A DNA stretch of 64,000 bases from positions 27,637,378 to 27,701,377 of the forward strand of contig NC_087071.1 in assembly GCF_963678635.1 (NCBI RefSeq), given 5' to 3'. The notes under the pieces are model-generated. The model did not search any database, was not told where the DNA came from, and saw only the letters and a program-made list of their open reading frames with translations. Shown piece by piece: positions 43,131 through 54,599 of this stretch (position 1 is the stretch's first letter; each line of letters opens with the position of its first letter). The DNA comes from Symsagittifera roscoffensis (Eukaryota > Xenacoelomorpha > Acoela > Convolutidae). Made by a program: the position numbers and the translations under genes.

Positions 43131-43781
43131 TTTAAGTGTTAATTCCCGGCTCCTGAGTTCATCGCGTGTGTTGATCCTCGGCCTCTCCCTCCAAATATGC
43201 AAAGCCTCTAGTGTGAGTAGCTTATGGGTATTGGCTGTTTAGTTTATAAAAAAAACGCTTTAATTGCACATCGAAATTAGTTTCAATACACAAGTGTATG
43301 TCAAAAGTTTTTTTTTCTATAAAATCATTAAAATAATATAACATGATTAGATACGCATAGTTACAATAACAATAAAGAAAACAAAATCTATTACAATTAT
43401 CGATGATTACTTTTCTCCTGAGAGCTTCAAGGTGGTTTATATATAAATGTTATTATATAAACTTGAAGCTTTTCCATGTAGCTTTACCATGATTTGCCAC
43501 AGAGGGGTCTTCTTTAAATAATAACAAAAAATAATTCTTGAATTTTATCTTTGCTTTTCTGTATGTAAGTATGTCTTTAAAGTTGACTTTATCATCTGTT
43601 AGTTTGTTCCAGATTATGACGGACTTTCTAAAGAAGGAATTTTCTATGTATTGCCATTGTATCTGTCGCTGAACTATAATTTTTTGTTTCTTGTATTAAT
43701 ATCTATTTGGTGATTATGATACTCAATGTTATTTTAGGCTGGCAATAATTGATGTTGTATTTTCCAAAAGTGACATAATAT

Positions 43782-44914
43782 TTAATGGTCCAGAAACATT
43801 GTTACTGGCAATATATTGTGTTTTTGCTTCAAGTCTGAAGATGAGTCGTGTTTTGCACGATCGCAGCAAGTTTTAACTGCCCAGCTTAACTGTTTTTCCA
43901 TAGATATCATTAGGTTAGCGGATCTTCCTTTTAAAACAATTGCTGGGTAATGCAAATGACTAATTACCAGTGCATGCATTATCAAGAGTCTTGTTTTAAC
44001 TGGCAATGGCTTTTTGATTGATTGAAGTGTTTTTATTCCGCATGCCATTTTCCTGAGAATATTTTTGATTTCATCTTGGAATGTGAGAAACGGATCTAAA
44101 ACTACTCCTAGGTATTTAACATTGGTTTTTTCCTCAATTTTTTTTTATCATCTAGAGTTATTGTATACTTTTCATCCTTTTTTCTTGAATGTTTTTTGCT
44201 GAAAACGATGAGTTCTGTTTTTTTTGCATTCAACTGAAGTGAGTGTTCTAAAAAATAATTTGACAACAGACTGCAATTGGCTTCGAGTGCTTTAAGAGCT
44301 TTTTGTGGATCGTTATTTTCACAGAATAGTAATGTATCATCTGCATATTGAACTATTTTACATGTTTTGTGAATTTGTTTGTTGATATCGTTAATGTAGA
44401 GATTGAATATTAGAGGGCCAAGGACAGTGCCCTGTGGGACACCCTGCTCAAGTGCAACACAATCGGATTCGGTGTTGTTAACAATTGTTTTCTGGCTTCG
44501 GTTGGTGATAAAGGAATTGATCATTTCTATAGCTTCTTCGGAAAAATTTAACCCTTTTACTTTCTGTTTAAGATAAGTATGATCAATAGAACCAAATGCT
44601 TTAGAGAGATCCAGTAAGGAACATGCTACAGTTTTGTTGTTGTCTATTGCTTTTCTGAATGCTTCAGTGCAATAAAGAGTAGCGTCGATTGTTGAATATG
44701 ATGTTTTGGACCCAAATTGGGTATTTTTTTAAAGTAATTTTTGGGATATCAGATATTCGTTGATTTGTTTATATAACAATTTTTCAAAAATTTTTGAGAG
44801 AGCCGTAGTTATAGAGATAGGCCTATAATTTTCTGGTAGTTCTGGATCTTCTCTTTTGTATATTGGTGTGACAATTGCTTTTTTGAGCTTGCAAGGATAT
44901 GTCTTGTTTTTCAA
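43782..44914 (-). pseudogene. LINE reverse transcriptase
   Basis: Minus-strand frames carry canonical LINE RT blocks: AIVTPIYKREDPELPENYRPISI, LSKIFEKLLYKQIN, GVPQGTVLGPLIFNLYINDI (motif B), QYADDTLLF (motif C, both Asp present), AKKTELIVF, and a C-terminal HALVISHLHYPAIVLKG segment. At least two interruptions (about 44730 and 44110) split the frame. The type agrees with CR1/L2/Rex-like LINEs. Confidence 0.85.
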
Positions 44915-45515
44915 AAACTCATTGTATAGAAATGTCAGATGTGGGTATATTTCATTGCAGCCATCCTTTAATGCCCAGGCTGGAACTTCGGATGAACCTA
45001 GTGCCTTTTGATAATTTAAACTATGCTTTTCTTTTTTACATTCAGCTGATGTGATGAATCGGAATGAAAACTTATTATTATTTCAAATGTTGCATGTAGA
45101 AGTCGGTGGACTTTGCCTGATTTTTGAATTTTTTTTCATAAAAGCATCCAAGAGTTGAGAACTTGTTATTTAGCAGGTTCGCCATCTGTAAATTTTTGGT
45201 TATGAAATCGCCGAAAGAGTTTCTGAGTAATGGAATGAGGTTAGATAATTTTTTTGAGTTTCTTGTATCGTTTATTATACTCCATTTTTTGCGTTCGCTT
45301 TTTTTCGAGTTAAACAGTTGGGATATAAATTTTTCATCTTCGTAGTTTACCTTTGGCTTGCTGTTGCGAATGAAAATAGTCTTCTGTGGGGCACAATCTT
45401 TAATGGTGTCAGCAATGTTAGATGTGAAGATGTCGAGCATTATTTCGGGATTATTATTGCTATAGAAACTTCTCCAAATTATAGCTGATAGTTTTTGTTT
45501 GAATTTGTAATTGGA

Positions 45516-46289
45516 TTAATGGGATTTGTCATATATTTTACGTTTGATTGGTCTTACGTTGTTGTTCAGCTTAAGTTCTGTAATGAATGCTGTTGCTTGG
45601 TGGTCGGTCTTAATTGGTGGTGTGAATACTGTTGAGTTATTTGTTAGATCTTTTATGCCTAGGTCGGTGATAATATAGTCAATTAGTGCTTTCGAGTGAG
45701 TAGGTGTTAATTTGTTAGTGACATCCAGATTATATGGTATAAGGATTGTATCTACAGACTGTTTGTCGTCTTTGTTGAGATAGTTGAGATTGTAATCTCC
45801 TAGTAAAATTAAATTTGAATTAAATGACTGTGCATGGTCAATTGGTTTGGCTAGATCTTCTAAGAAGTCTGTTTTGTTGTTTCTATTAGGATTGTAGGCG
45901 AAGCTTAACAGAGTGGTCCTATCATTTTTGTTGAGTCCGGCTTTAAATTCTATCCAGATGCTATCATACTTTTTGTGCATGTTGTTCAAGTCATGTCTTA
46001 CCTTTGGGTTTAACTTTTTAGGAACCAGTAACATGACCCCTCCGCCCTTCATTTTTTTACTTGATTCATAAGTTCTATCACATCGGAAAAACTTATGTTT
46101 GTCATTGTCTATGACCCATAGTTTATCGTCATTTGTATCATTGAACCATGTCTCGGAAATTCCGAAAATTGTATTATCATTAAAAGTTTTGATAAGTTGT
46201 TTGAGATCTGAACGCTTTCTAGCTAAACTTCCACAATTAGGATGTTGTACTTTTAATTTGTTGTTGTAGTTTTCCAGTTTTTTCTTCAT
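45516..46289 (-). pseudogene. LINE apurinic-like endonuclease (EEP family)
   Basis: An uninterrupted 257-residue frame with the blocks of an exonuclease-endonuclease-phosphatase domain: HPNCGSLARKRSDLKQLI, GISETWF (catalytic Glu), GGGVMLLVPK, LLGDYNLN (catalytic Asp/Asn) and KTDHQATAF (terminal Asp-His). It nicks target DNA to prime reverse transcription. A stop ends it at 45516; the segment linking to the RT (45440-45078, MLDIFTSNIADTIK...) is in another frame, so the ORF2 is broken. Confidence 0.85.
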
Positions 46290-46666
46290 TTGACTGAATT
46301 TCCTGGAGGGTCCTGGATTTGGGTGGATATCCCCCTGATGTTAGTAGAGTTTTATGAAAGGACCTTTCTTGTTTTTTATAAGTCTTGCTTGTGTTTTTTA
46401 TATAATGATTGTAATAGTAATAGCTTATATTATTAAGTATAGTGCAATAATATTTGTTCGAGTATATTGTGGCAACCCATGGAAAAAGATACTTTCCTTT
46501 TTTTTATTCAGTACTTCATAAGCTACAAATTGATCGCTTTCGCAGAAGCTGATGACAGATATGCTAGTTAAGACAAAAAGTAACAGCATATTGTTTTGTA
46601 GAACAATTATAGTTAAAATTACAAACAACAGTCGTTTATCAAAAAGATAGTCTTAACTAGCTTTAC

Positions 46667-47700
46667 TTAATAATGAACACCTTGCGAGTAGTTATATGAC
46701 TGCTGGTTACGATTCAGATTATGGTTATAAATACAATCACAGCCCCATGAGTTGTTGTTGAAATTATTTTGACCAGTTTGTCGGCCATTACCAGTTTGTC
46801 GGCCATATGGGGGCATGCGATTGTTACTATAGGATCTATTGGTAGACCTATATACGTTTTTATTTTGATAATTGGAAAGCCATTTTTGGTTGGAATTTGC
46901 CTTTCCAGTATAATCAGGGGCTGCTTTTACCCTCGGGAGTTTACTTGTGTGTTTGAACACGTATGAGCCGAGGCAATGGCGCAAGAATGGTAACCTAATT
47001 CAGCGTTCACGTGTATAGTGTTCAAATATAAACTCTGATAGCTCTCCATGCTTTTGATGTTTGATCTTAGATTTAGCACCTCAAATTCCGTCGTCGAACC
47101 ATACATTTTATTCAGAAAACGATTATAATGATCAATTTTGTCATTGGCATTATCATTCTTGAGTCGACATCATTCTTGAGTCGTCATTAGCATCATCATT
47201 ATCAGTAACAATCGAATCTGATGAAAATTTTGCAGTTATTAAAGCGATAATCTCTTCATATTTGGCGCTAAATTCATCAATTGTTGAGTAAATTTTTTTA
47301 AGATGGAGTTTGTCCCATCTTGGATTATCACACACTTAAGTTTTTTTTCACTATATTGGTCAAGGACTTTTTTTTTCTCCTCAGTGGAGCTACCCCTGTA
47401 TGCATGAACAACCGTATTTGGTTTCATCTTTTACCCTAGCAATTATACTTGAACCCAAAATCAAGTTTACACACTTCTCTGGTACAGGAAAAGGTAAAAA
47501 GTTTCTCACAGTTTTTGATACTTCTTTTGCTTTCGTCGATTTTGACTGTAGTTTGCCATCCTTATCTGCTTCCGATGTTTTCTCAATAAACTCCATTATT
47601 TTACGATAATCTTCCTTTTGGTCGTACAAATCGGAGTAAATCTTGTATAATCTTGATTTTTTAAGTCCATTAAATTCTTCTTGGCTAAATTTTTTTGCTT
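46667..47700 (-). pseudogene. LINE ORF1, SGNH-esterase-like with Asn-rich end
   Basis: Minus strand. 47629-47390 encodes KCVNLILGSSIIARVKDETK and 47427-47239 encodes VVHAYRGSSTEEKKKVLDQY and KCVIIQDGTNSIL. Together these match the blocks of the esterase-like domain in CR1/L2-type ORF1 proteins (GSS nucleophile region and DGTN). 46984-46667 is an Asn/Tyr/Gln-rich C-terminus with RQTGNGRQTG and two Cys. Frameshifts separate the pieces. Presumed role is RNA binding and chaperoning of the LINE transcript. Confidence 0.65.
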
Positions 47701-47799
47701 GACATGGTTAAAACGGATGCAACTGACTGGTAACTGGAAGGACAGTATTTGATAATTTCTTCAGATCCTTTACTTCTGCTAAATAATTTAATTTTAGTG

Positions 47800-48080
47800 C
47801 TCAGATAACTTTTTTTTTCTGCAAATTAATTTCCTTTTTCTGCTGTATAACTTTCTACTGCAAATATAAGTTTTTTTCCTTTCCCAAATTTATTTTTTTG
47901 CTCGTCTGATTCGATCAAGCAATGACTACCTGTTTTTCTGCTGATAAATAGGTTTCGCTAAAATAACTTTTTTCTGCAAAATAAATTCTTTTTCTGTCGA
48001 ATAATTTGTCGGCAAAACAGTTTTCTTTTTCTGTTGAATAGCTTTAATTTTCTTTTTCTTCTTAATTGATTTTCTGTAAC
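47800..48080 (-). repeat. Degenerate T-rich tandem motif in LINE 5' region
   Basis: About seven spaced copies of TTTTTCTGYNRAATA-like sequence on the plus strand (for example TTTTTTCTGCAAAATAAA and CTTTTTCTGTCGAATAA). Probably the repeated 5' untranslated region of the LINE (which reads on the minus strand). Confidence 0.5.
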
Positions 48081-48359
48081 TGTCTTTTTCTTTTGCCAAA
48101 ATCGGTTTTGTAATACAGATTTCCGAATGAAGCTAGTATGGAATTTTCCAAAATTAGGGTTTGATAGTATAATGCACGGATGTTTTGTTTTAATTGGAAT
48201 AAGCTTTCTTGTTCAGACTAATCTCTATCTAAACGACTGTATTTTTGTTTTTAGAGACGTTTCATTTAGTGTTTGAAGGTCAGAAAGATCGAAGGCGAAA
48301 ATAATGAAAAAAAGAGCAAAAAAGTCGACTGATTTCTAGCTGTTAAAATTTGCTGTATA

Positions 48360-51236
48360 ATCTCAGACTTCAGCTCAGCAGTAACGCCTACCTCCCTATT
48401 ACACTCTAACAAGTGTTGCCCTACTGCGGAGTCCCTTTGCGGTGTTCCTCGCTAAATTTCGGACTGTCTGGCCGTCATAGGTGGAGTTACATCCACTACA
48501 TGTAAGCTTATACACCACTTTGGATCTCAGTTCACGAGCAAAGGAAGTTTTGAGAGATGGCAAGCATGTTTTCAATTTTCTTGTTGTAAAAATTATTTGT
48601 GCCCCGGATATTTGCCGAACTTTTGCAGCTAACAGTTGAGATGGATTGCCTTGTGAAAAGGGGGGTGAGTCTTTTAACCATTTATCGTTTCTCGGTTCGG
48701 ATGCCTACCCCTCCAAGTTTTTCTTTCCCTCAAGGATCTTGTTAAGAAATTCAAACACTACCCTGTCCGACCAATTTTTCGGATATTGCTTTTCAATCCA
48801 TTGTTTCCGATTTTTTCCAATGCCTGGTCAAAAGTTTCCCATGTAGAGTTGCTTTTGAAAACCCTATGACCCGTCCCTTCAATAAAATTTTTTCTGCACT
48901 GCAAAGGTTATCAACCTCTGAAATTTAGAATGGTGCCGGTATCAGTGGTTTTTGATGTGACCACATGTGACCTTTTTTCCTGAGTCCACGTTGACATTTA
49001 ATCCAAAAAGGCCAAACTACCTTTACTATCAATTTCTCCTATAGCAAATTGCAAGTTTGCATTCAACTTTTTGGCAGCCTCGAGAACTAACCCAGGATTG
49101 CCCTTGACAGTTCGCCCTTGACTGCCAAGATCGCCCGTCCACATATCTTAGAAAAACTTTAACACCATTTTCAGCCCGATCTGCTTCCTGTTGTTTTTTG
49201 CAAGCAAGGCAATACCATACTGTTTCAGCGATGTCTGCGTATTCAGAACCCGATATGTTACCACATCAATCCAGGGCAGACCTCCTTGTTACCCTCATTC
49301 AGCTCAGTCAATTTTAATACTTTTTTCTTTAATGCAGGTTCGTATTCTTCGATACACAAAAATGCCAGTTTTACTGCAAGGAGGTGCCCATTGCTAAACC
49401 GTAGTTTTGTACATACCACAAACCATAGCATTTAAAGTGTATTTACTCACTGCCAAATTGAGCAGTTTTTTCATAGTCTTGCGAGATGTTTCCGGAGGGT
49501 TGACTTGCTCATATAATCTCCTCAGGGCTATCTCAACCGCTTCCTTGAGCGGGAAATTAGTGTACAAACTCTTTACATCAGGGGAGATCATACTCTCATC
49601 AGAGTCCAGTTCACTTTTCTCCAAGATATCCCTGGCCATTTGAGTGTTCGTTTCTATGTTTGCCCCCTCAATTTCATCAAAGCACTTTGCCAATGTTTTA
49701 TGTAGGTTGTCATATGAGCTACCAGGTAAAGAAAGGACGGGACGAAGTGGTGTGCCTTGTTTGTGTACTTTTGCTAATCCATACAGCCTAGCCGGCTGTG
49801 CCCCCGTTGATCTCAACCTAGTATTCAGCGCTTCGCTAATCTCGTCCTTCTTTTTCTCGGCGAGTAATTCCTTGTTTATGTCTTTTTCAATTTTCACGAT
49901 CACGCTGTCTGTCAGATTCTTCCTCTCACTACATTGTTCTGCCTGTAATAAATCTTTCAGTTTCTTCTCTTATGTCTCCTTTTTCATTACACAAAAACCC
50001 ACGGCCTTATCAAACGGCACTGCCAGAAGACCGTTGTCCTTCAAATACTTTCAGGCTTTTTCAACTCCTTTGTCAGAGGGGGTCTGTTTCACATTCTTAG
50101 CATATCTCTTTGCAGCTGCTTCAATCTCACATATTTTTTTCCGGGGGGTAATCTATTTAACTTCAATTCAGACAAAAAACTGTCAATGTCCGCAAGGAAG
50201 GGAATTTCATTGAATTTGTCTCGTACCGATTGTTTTGGTCCAAAACTCAAGACTTCCCGCACCCAAAGCGGCAACACCACTTCATCTAAAACTCTAACTG
50301 ACCTTTCATCCAAATTTTTAATGGTCTATCCTGTCTTTCCGAAAGTTTCTTAAGCTTTTTCTTGTATCGGCTTATCAGGTTATTGAAACTACACCTTGCT
50401 TGCAGGTTCAGATTGAATATCACCAAAGGCCACCATCTATACCCCTTCTCACTACCTCCCCTGCTTTCGCTAGGTTAGCCAATGCCTTGGCACTATCGGC
50501 ATTTGCCTGGCTTATCTCAGATCTCAAGAGTCTCAATTGAAAGCTGTGCACTGCTTGATCCAAAAAAAACACCACTATCAGGCACGCAAAACCATAAAAA
50601 ATCTGGTAAATTGTCGTTATCGAGACGTTTTTTCAGAAATTTAATTCTCAGGAAACTGCTATTAAATTAATTAAAATGTTTTAAATAATCTAACACAAGT
50701 TTCCAAGTGAGTTTTTCAAAAAAGTCTGACAGGTGGTCTCGATGGGACAGCACAACCCGTAGTGACTTCAGTTCCAATTCACTTGACTGGTGCAGTTGAA
50801 GATACTCTCTGAGGGCCGCAGGATTCTGTCTCTTGCTTCTAGAGATAAGGTTACCGGTTGCCGTTATGACGATTATCTCTGCCTTCCGCAGATCCTCAAT
50901 AATATCGGGAATGCCTGTCCTCCTGCAGTAGACAATGGCACTTATTTGTAGATACGCCAGTAGTTCATCAAGTGGGCAGGGCGTAGATTTATTAGTGCGA
51001 TGGGAGGATATGCTGTTGTTCAGCACATCGTGCCAGAGGATTGCAGAGGCTTACTGGCCAGAGGTTGCTGTTCCAATAATATTCCTAAATTCTTCCACCT
51101 GTTCAAGGTATTGGGGCTTAAAGAAAGGCCGGGGACTGCGTAGATCCTCTGCTGCGTCGCTCTTCATTCCTCTAGCTCAAGATCTTTCAGGCTGTGATGA
51201 AGGGAGCTGGCAGCTACAATCATCGCCATTTTAACT
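48360..51236 (-). pseudogene. Penelope-like element copy C, longest copy
   Basis: Minus strand, multiple frames. 51236-50667 is an N-terminal region (PFFKPQYLEQVEEFRNIIG, LAYLQISAIVYCRRTGIPDI) without a domain I know. 50313-50089 encodes VLSFGPKQSVRDKFNEIPFL, typical of the PLE RT N-terminus. 49903-49394 encodes RLYGLAKVHKQGTPLRPVLS, SPDVKSLYTNFPLKEAV (motif A) and KTMKKLLNLAVS. 49380-49180 keeps remains of the PHD insert (VCPG, then ISGSEYADIAETVWYCLACK in another frame). Motif C reads RYVDG near 49140, followed by SLAFLD. 48560-48360 is the start of GIY-YIG (SKVVYKLTCSGCNSTYDGQT), where the LINE is inserted. The rest of its 3' region continues at 43235-43131. Clearly dead. Confidence 0.82.
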
Positions 51237-51394
51237 CAAACACTTCTGACATTATGAACAAACAGCGGTTGTAAAATTCTGCACAAATAAAGAAACAAAA
51301 AACGAATAAATGTTTGTTTTCCTTAAAAGAATATAACAGTTTGCTTATACCTTAACGCTAAAAAAAAGTTAGAAATTAACAGAAGCGGTTATAA

Positions 51395-51845
51395 GGAAAT
51401 TAAAATGGTATTTCGAACGTTTTCACACACTTTGTGCATCATCACGATTAAAATTTTTTACAATTTTTACAAAACGATCAAAGATCTGAAAAATGATAAA
51501 CATGTCTAAAAATGCTTTAAAACTTTTTGACCGATCAAATTAAAACAACTGTAATTACATAATAAATTACGTAATCAATAATAAAATTTTCATGTAAATT
51601 CCTGATATTTTTTGGAACTTTTTGTTCTTTCATGGTTATAAAATTTCGATTTGGGAATATTTCTGATTCTGACATGTCAGTTTTTTAACTTTTAGCCATG
51701 TTATACATAGACTATAATTTTATTATATTTTTAGACATGTTCCTCATTTTGCAGATTTTTGATCGTTTTGTAAATATTGTAAAAATTGTAATCCTGATGT
51801 TGCACAAAACGTGCAAAAATGTTTGAATTAACATTGTAAATTTCC
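51395..51845. repeat. Inverted pair of Penelope-associated terminal blocks
   Basis: 51395-51600 carries the block with CACACTTTGTGCATCATCAC and GATCAAAGATCTGAAAAATG in plus orientation. 51725-51845 carries the same block reversed (AGACATGTTCCTCATTTTGC, GATCGTTTTGTAAATATTG, GTGCAAAAATGTTTGAATTA). A foldback of some 120 bp per arm is possible. Confidence 0.65.
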
Positions 51846-52640
51846 TATAACGATTTTTGTTACTATCTCTTGTGTTTTTCTACCTCATGTGGTTGGAGAC
51901 AATTCGGTTCACTTGCGACATGAGATCACAACCCGTGTTCCAGTTTAAAGGCTACTACCAAAATTCCCCCCACTCTAGAAATAAGAACGCCCCCCATGGT
52001 CAGATCTCAAAACACCTAAAACACGCGAACGCTATTAAAAACAGGGCCGGAACTCCAGCAAACCGTTAGTTTTTTTTGGACAGTGGACCTTTGATCCATT
52101 TCAGATGGATCAACTTGAAAACATTCCTTAACTCAACATAATCACATAAATCACACTCAAGAATTTTAAATTGGGTACTCACATAACGACACGACCTCTA
52201 GAATTGAATAACTAAATCGAAAAGCAACTTTAGTATTGATTTAGGGCAATTAAGTCTAACTCAAGAAATTTTGAATAAATAGGTTTCAACTCAAGAATAA
52301 GTTTTTCTATCTGGACAATTGGGCAGCTTCAGATGTCCACCTTTCCACTCGAGATTCACTCTGGTACAATCGATCGTTTTTCTTTCTCTCTTCCCGCAAC
52401 TTCGTTTTCCTATCAGGAACAAGATAGCTCTACTCATGTCGTATAATTCCATTAAAATTGCGAATAGCTATTTTTTTCTAGTATTTTTAGCAACTTTCCC
52501 GCGATTCTCACTCAAATCTTCTGATGTGTTTTTCTCGTATTTTCAGTCGTCGCGAGAAACTTGAGCATGGCAGGCTCAATTCGAAACTTTGAAAAATTAT
52601 TTTTCTCCCCAAAATCAAGCGACCTTACTATTTACGACTT
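51840..52640 (+). mobile_element. Penelope-associated 3' fragment, inverted copy
   Basis: Reverse-complement match to 3600-4400: CACTATCTCTTGTG, CGGTTCACTTGCGACATGAG, CAGTGGACCTTTGATCCATT and CTTGAGCATGGCAGGCTC occur in reversed order. Non-coding. Confidence 0.6.
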
Positions 52641-52699
52641 TCCATTCTCTGTTGCATGTGTAGTTCTCTTTAATGCAAGTCTGATATTCTTCCTCGTAA

Positions 52700-52959
52700 T
52701 CTATAATCCTGATTATAGTTCCCGTTTCTTATATTAGAACAACCAGATTTTTTAAAAAAGAAAGAACTCCTTATAATTTATTTTCCATTAGAGTGGTTTA
52801 AGTCAAAACCAACGACCTTTGGTTAACCGCAATTTTTTGTCACTGTTTCACTCTTTTCTCGAATATAGCAGTTACAGTTTTGTATAGATTACGCTTTTGT
52901 CTTTTGGTTCTAAACAATCATGTCTGAAAGCCGACCAATCACAGACGAGTATTTCAACA
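52700..52959 (-). repeat. Copia element 3' LTR (outer end not resolved)
   Basis: Next to the pol end the element strand reads TTGAGGGGGAG|TGTTGAAATA, the usual purine tract plus TGTTG LTR start of Ty1/copia elements. The LTR therefore starts at 52959 and runs leftwards. With only one LTR left, its outer border cannot be set precisely. Confidence 0.6.
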
Positions 52960-53019
52960 CTCCCCCTCAAAAGGCACTTTCAAACAGAAGCTTGCATATC
53001 TGCGCCTAGCGAATACGAT

Positions 53020-54590
53020 GAAGTACTTTTGTCAGAACATCCGCAATCATAAATGTAGCAGGAAGATATCATAACGCCATCATACCAAAGCGAATTTGTT
53101 CTCGAACAAAGTGTAATTTAATGTCAATATGTTTGGCTCTCGATATTGAAGCTGTTTCATGAGCTACACAAATTGCTCCTTGTTTGTCACTAAACAAAAT
53201 AGGGAGAGTAGTTTTATAGTTAACACTCTCAAGTACATGTTTCAGGAACAAATTTCCTGAGCCAGGGCCGATAGAGGCATATATTCCGATTCACATGTAG
53301 ATAATGATACCGAACGTTGTTTAGCAGTTCGCCAAAAAAACAGTGAGTCTGCCTCATTTAATTTAATAACCATGCCAGATACAGTTTTTCTGGTCTTTGT
53401 CTCGCTTGACCAATCAGCAGCACAGTACGCAAAATACCTAGGCCATTATCATGTCGAGAATAAGTAAGGAAATAGATCGTGCATATGGGATAATGTAAAA
53501 CTCTTTTTGCTGCAATGAAATCTTGCATTGCGGGACTTGTGCACGCTTGAAAGAGTAAATTTACTGCAAAAGAAATATCCGGCCTAGTTGTTACTGCTGA
53601 ATACAATAACGCGTCCTCTAACTGCTGAAAAAAGGAATGATGTATTAAAATTTTATCATTCCTTTGTTTGCATTTTTGCACATTCCATTTTTCGTTTAAT
53701 TTTTTGACGTTTCTTTCTTGAGGAAGCATTTTACGTTTTTCACTAATGTGAATTTTTATTCCCAAGAACCATTCAGGAACGTCCTTACCTTCAATACGTA
53801 TCTGCTTACCAAGATTGGCAATCAACTCTTGTACTTAAATTTCGCCAACATCAAAAATTATCATGTCATCAACATACAAAGCTATGAAACTCATTTTCTT
53901 AGGATGATAAAATAAACAGGTGTCTACAGAGTTTCTCAAGTCTCCAAGTTCCAATAAAATTTCTGTGTTAGAAACTGATTCCAAGCTCGACTCGCTTGTT
54001 TTGAACCTTAAATACACTTTTTGAGCTTGCATACATCACGTTCACCAGACTCAAAATCGCGAGGTTGCTCAACGAAAATTTCATCCTGTAAAGTAGAACT
54101 CAAACAAGCTGTTTTGACATCATTTTGTCGCATTTTTAAACCATGTTGTGCTGCATTGGCAAATAATGAGCAAATAACTGTCACACTAATTGTAGGTGGA
54201 AAAGTATCAGTATAATTTTGTCCATAAATTTGACTAAATGCTTTAGCCACATAACGTGTCTTATTTTGTTCACTTGAACCATCGCTTTTACGCTTTATAT
54301 CAAAAACCCATTTGACATTTGTTAATGATTTTCTAGAATGTAAAGCCACAAGATCTCATGTTGTTTTTTCTACAAGACTATTGAATTCAATTTGCATTGC
54401 GGTTTGCAATTTTTCAGCATCAGCTGACCAAAATGCTTCCTCATAATTGAGTGGAACATTGCCATTGACGCAAGCAGCCATTGCAAAATTACAGTTTTCA
54501 TCAGTACAAATATCATAAGCGTAGTGCCATGCTGGTCTTGGAATCATCCGACCAGTCCTATTAGTTGTAGGGATGTCAAGTCCCAAAGCA
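53020..54590 (-). pseudogene. Ty1/copia pol fragment: RT and RNase H
   Basis: Minus strand, several frames: PLNYEEAFWSADAEKLQTAMQ, KWVFDIKRKSDGSSEQNKTR, YVAKAFSQIYGQNYTDTF, QNDVKTACLSSTLQDEIFVEQP (copia 'KTAFL' block), FIALYVDDMIIF (catalytic DD intact), TRPDISFAVN, and the RNase H end SDKQGAICVA...RAKHIDIKLHFVRE. Gag, protease, integrase and the 5' LTR are missing, and stops or shifts occur at about 54350, 54010, 53835 and 53260. A truncated, dead copy. Its 5' side is cut at about 54590 where a plus-strand LINE begins. Confidence 0.85.
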
Positions 54591-54599
54591 GTAGAATGA

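Larger units (their letters stand above)
43240..48350 (-). mobile_element. CR1/L2-like LINE inserted into Penelope copy C
   Basis: A minus-strand LINE with ORF1, endonuclease and RT lies between two parts of a Penelope-like element. The PLE sequence breaks at GTTTAT/GTAT and resumes as AATCTCAGACTTCAGCTC at about 48358, matching the unbroken sequence TCTATAATCTCTGAATTCAG in copy A (4739-4758). The 3' end (about 43240) carries a short T-run on the element strand rather than a poly-A tail. Confidence 0.8.
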
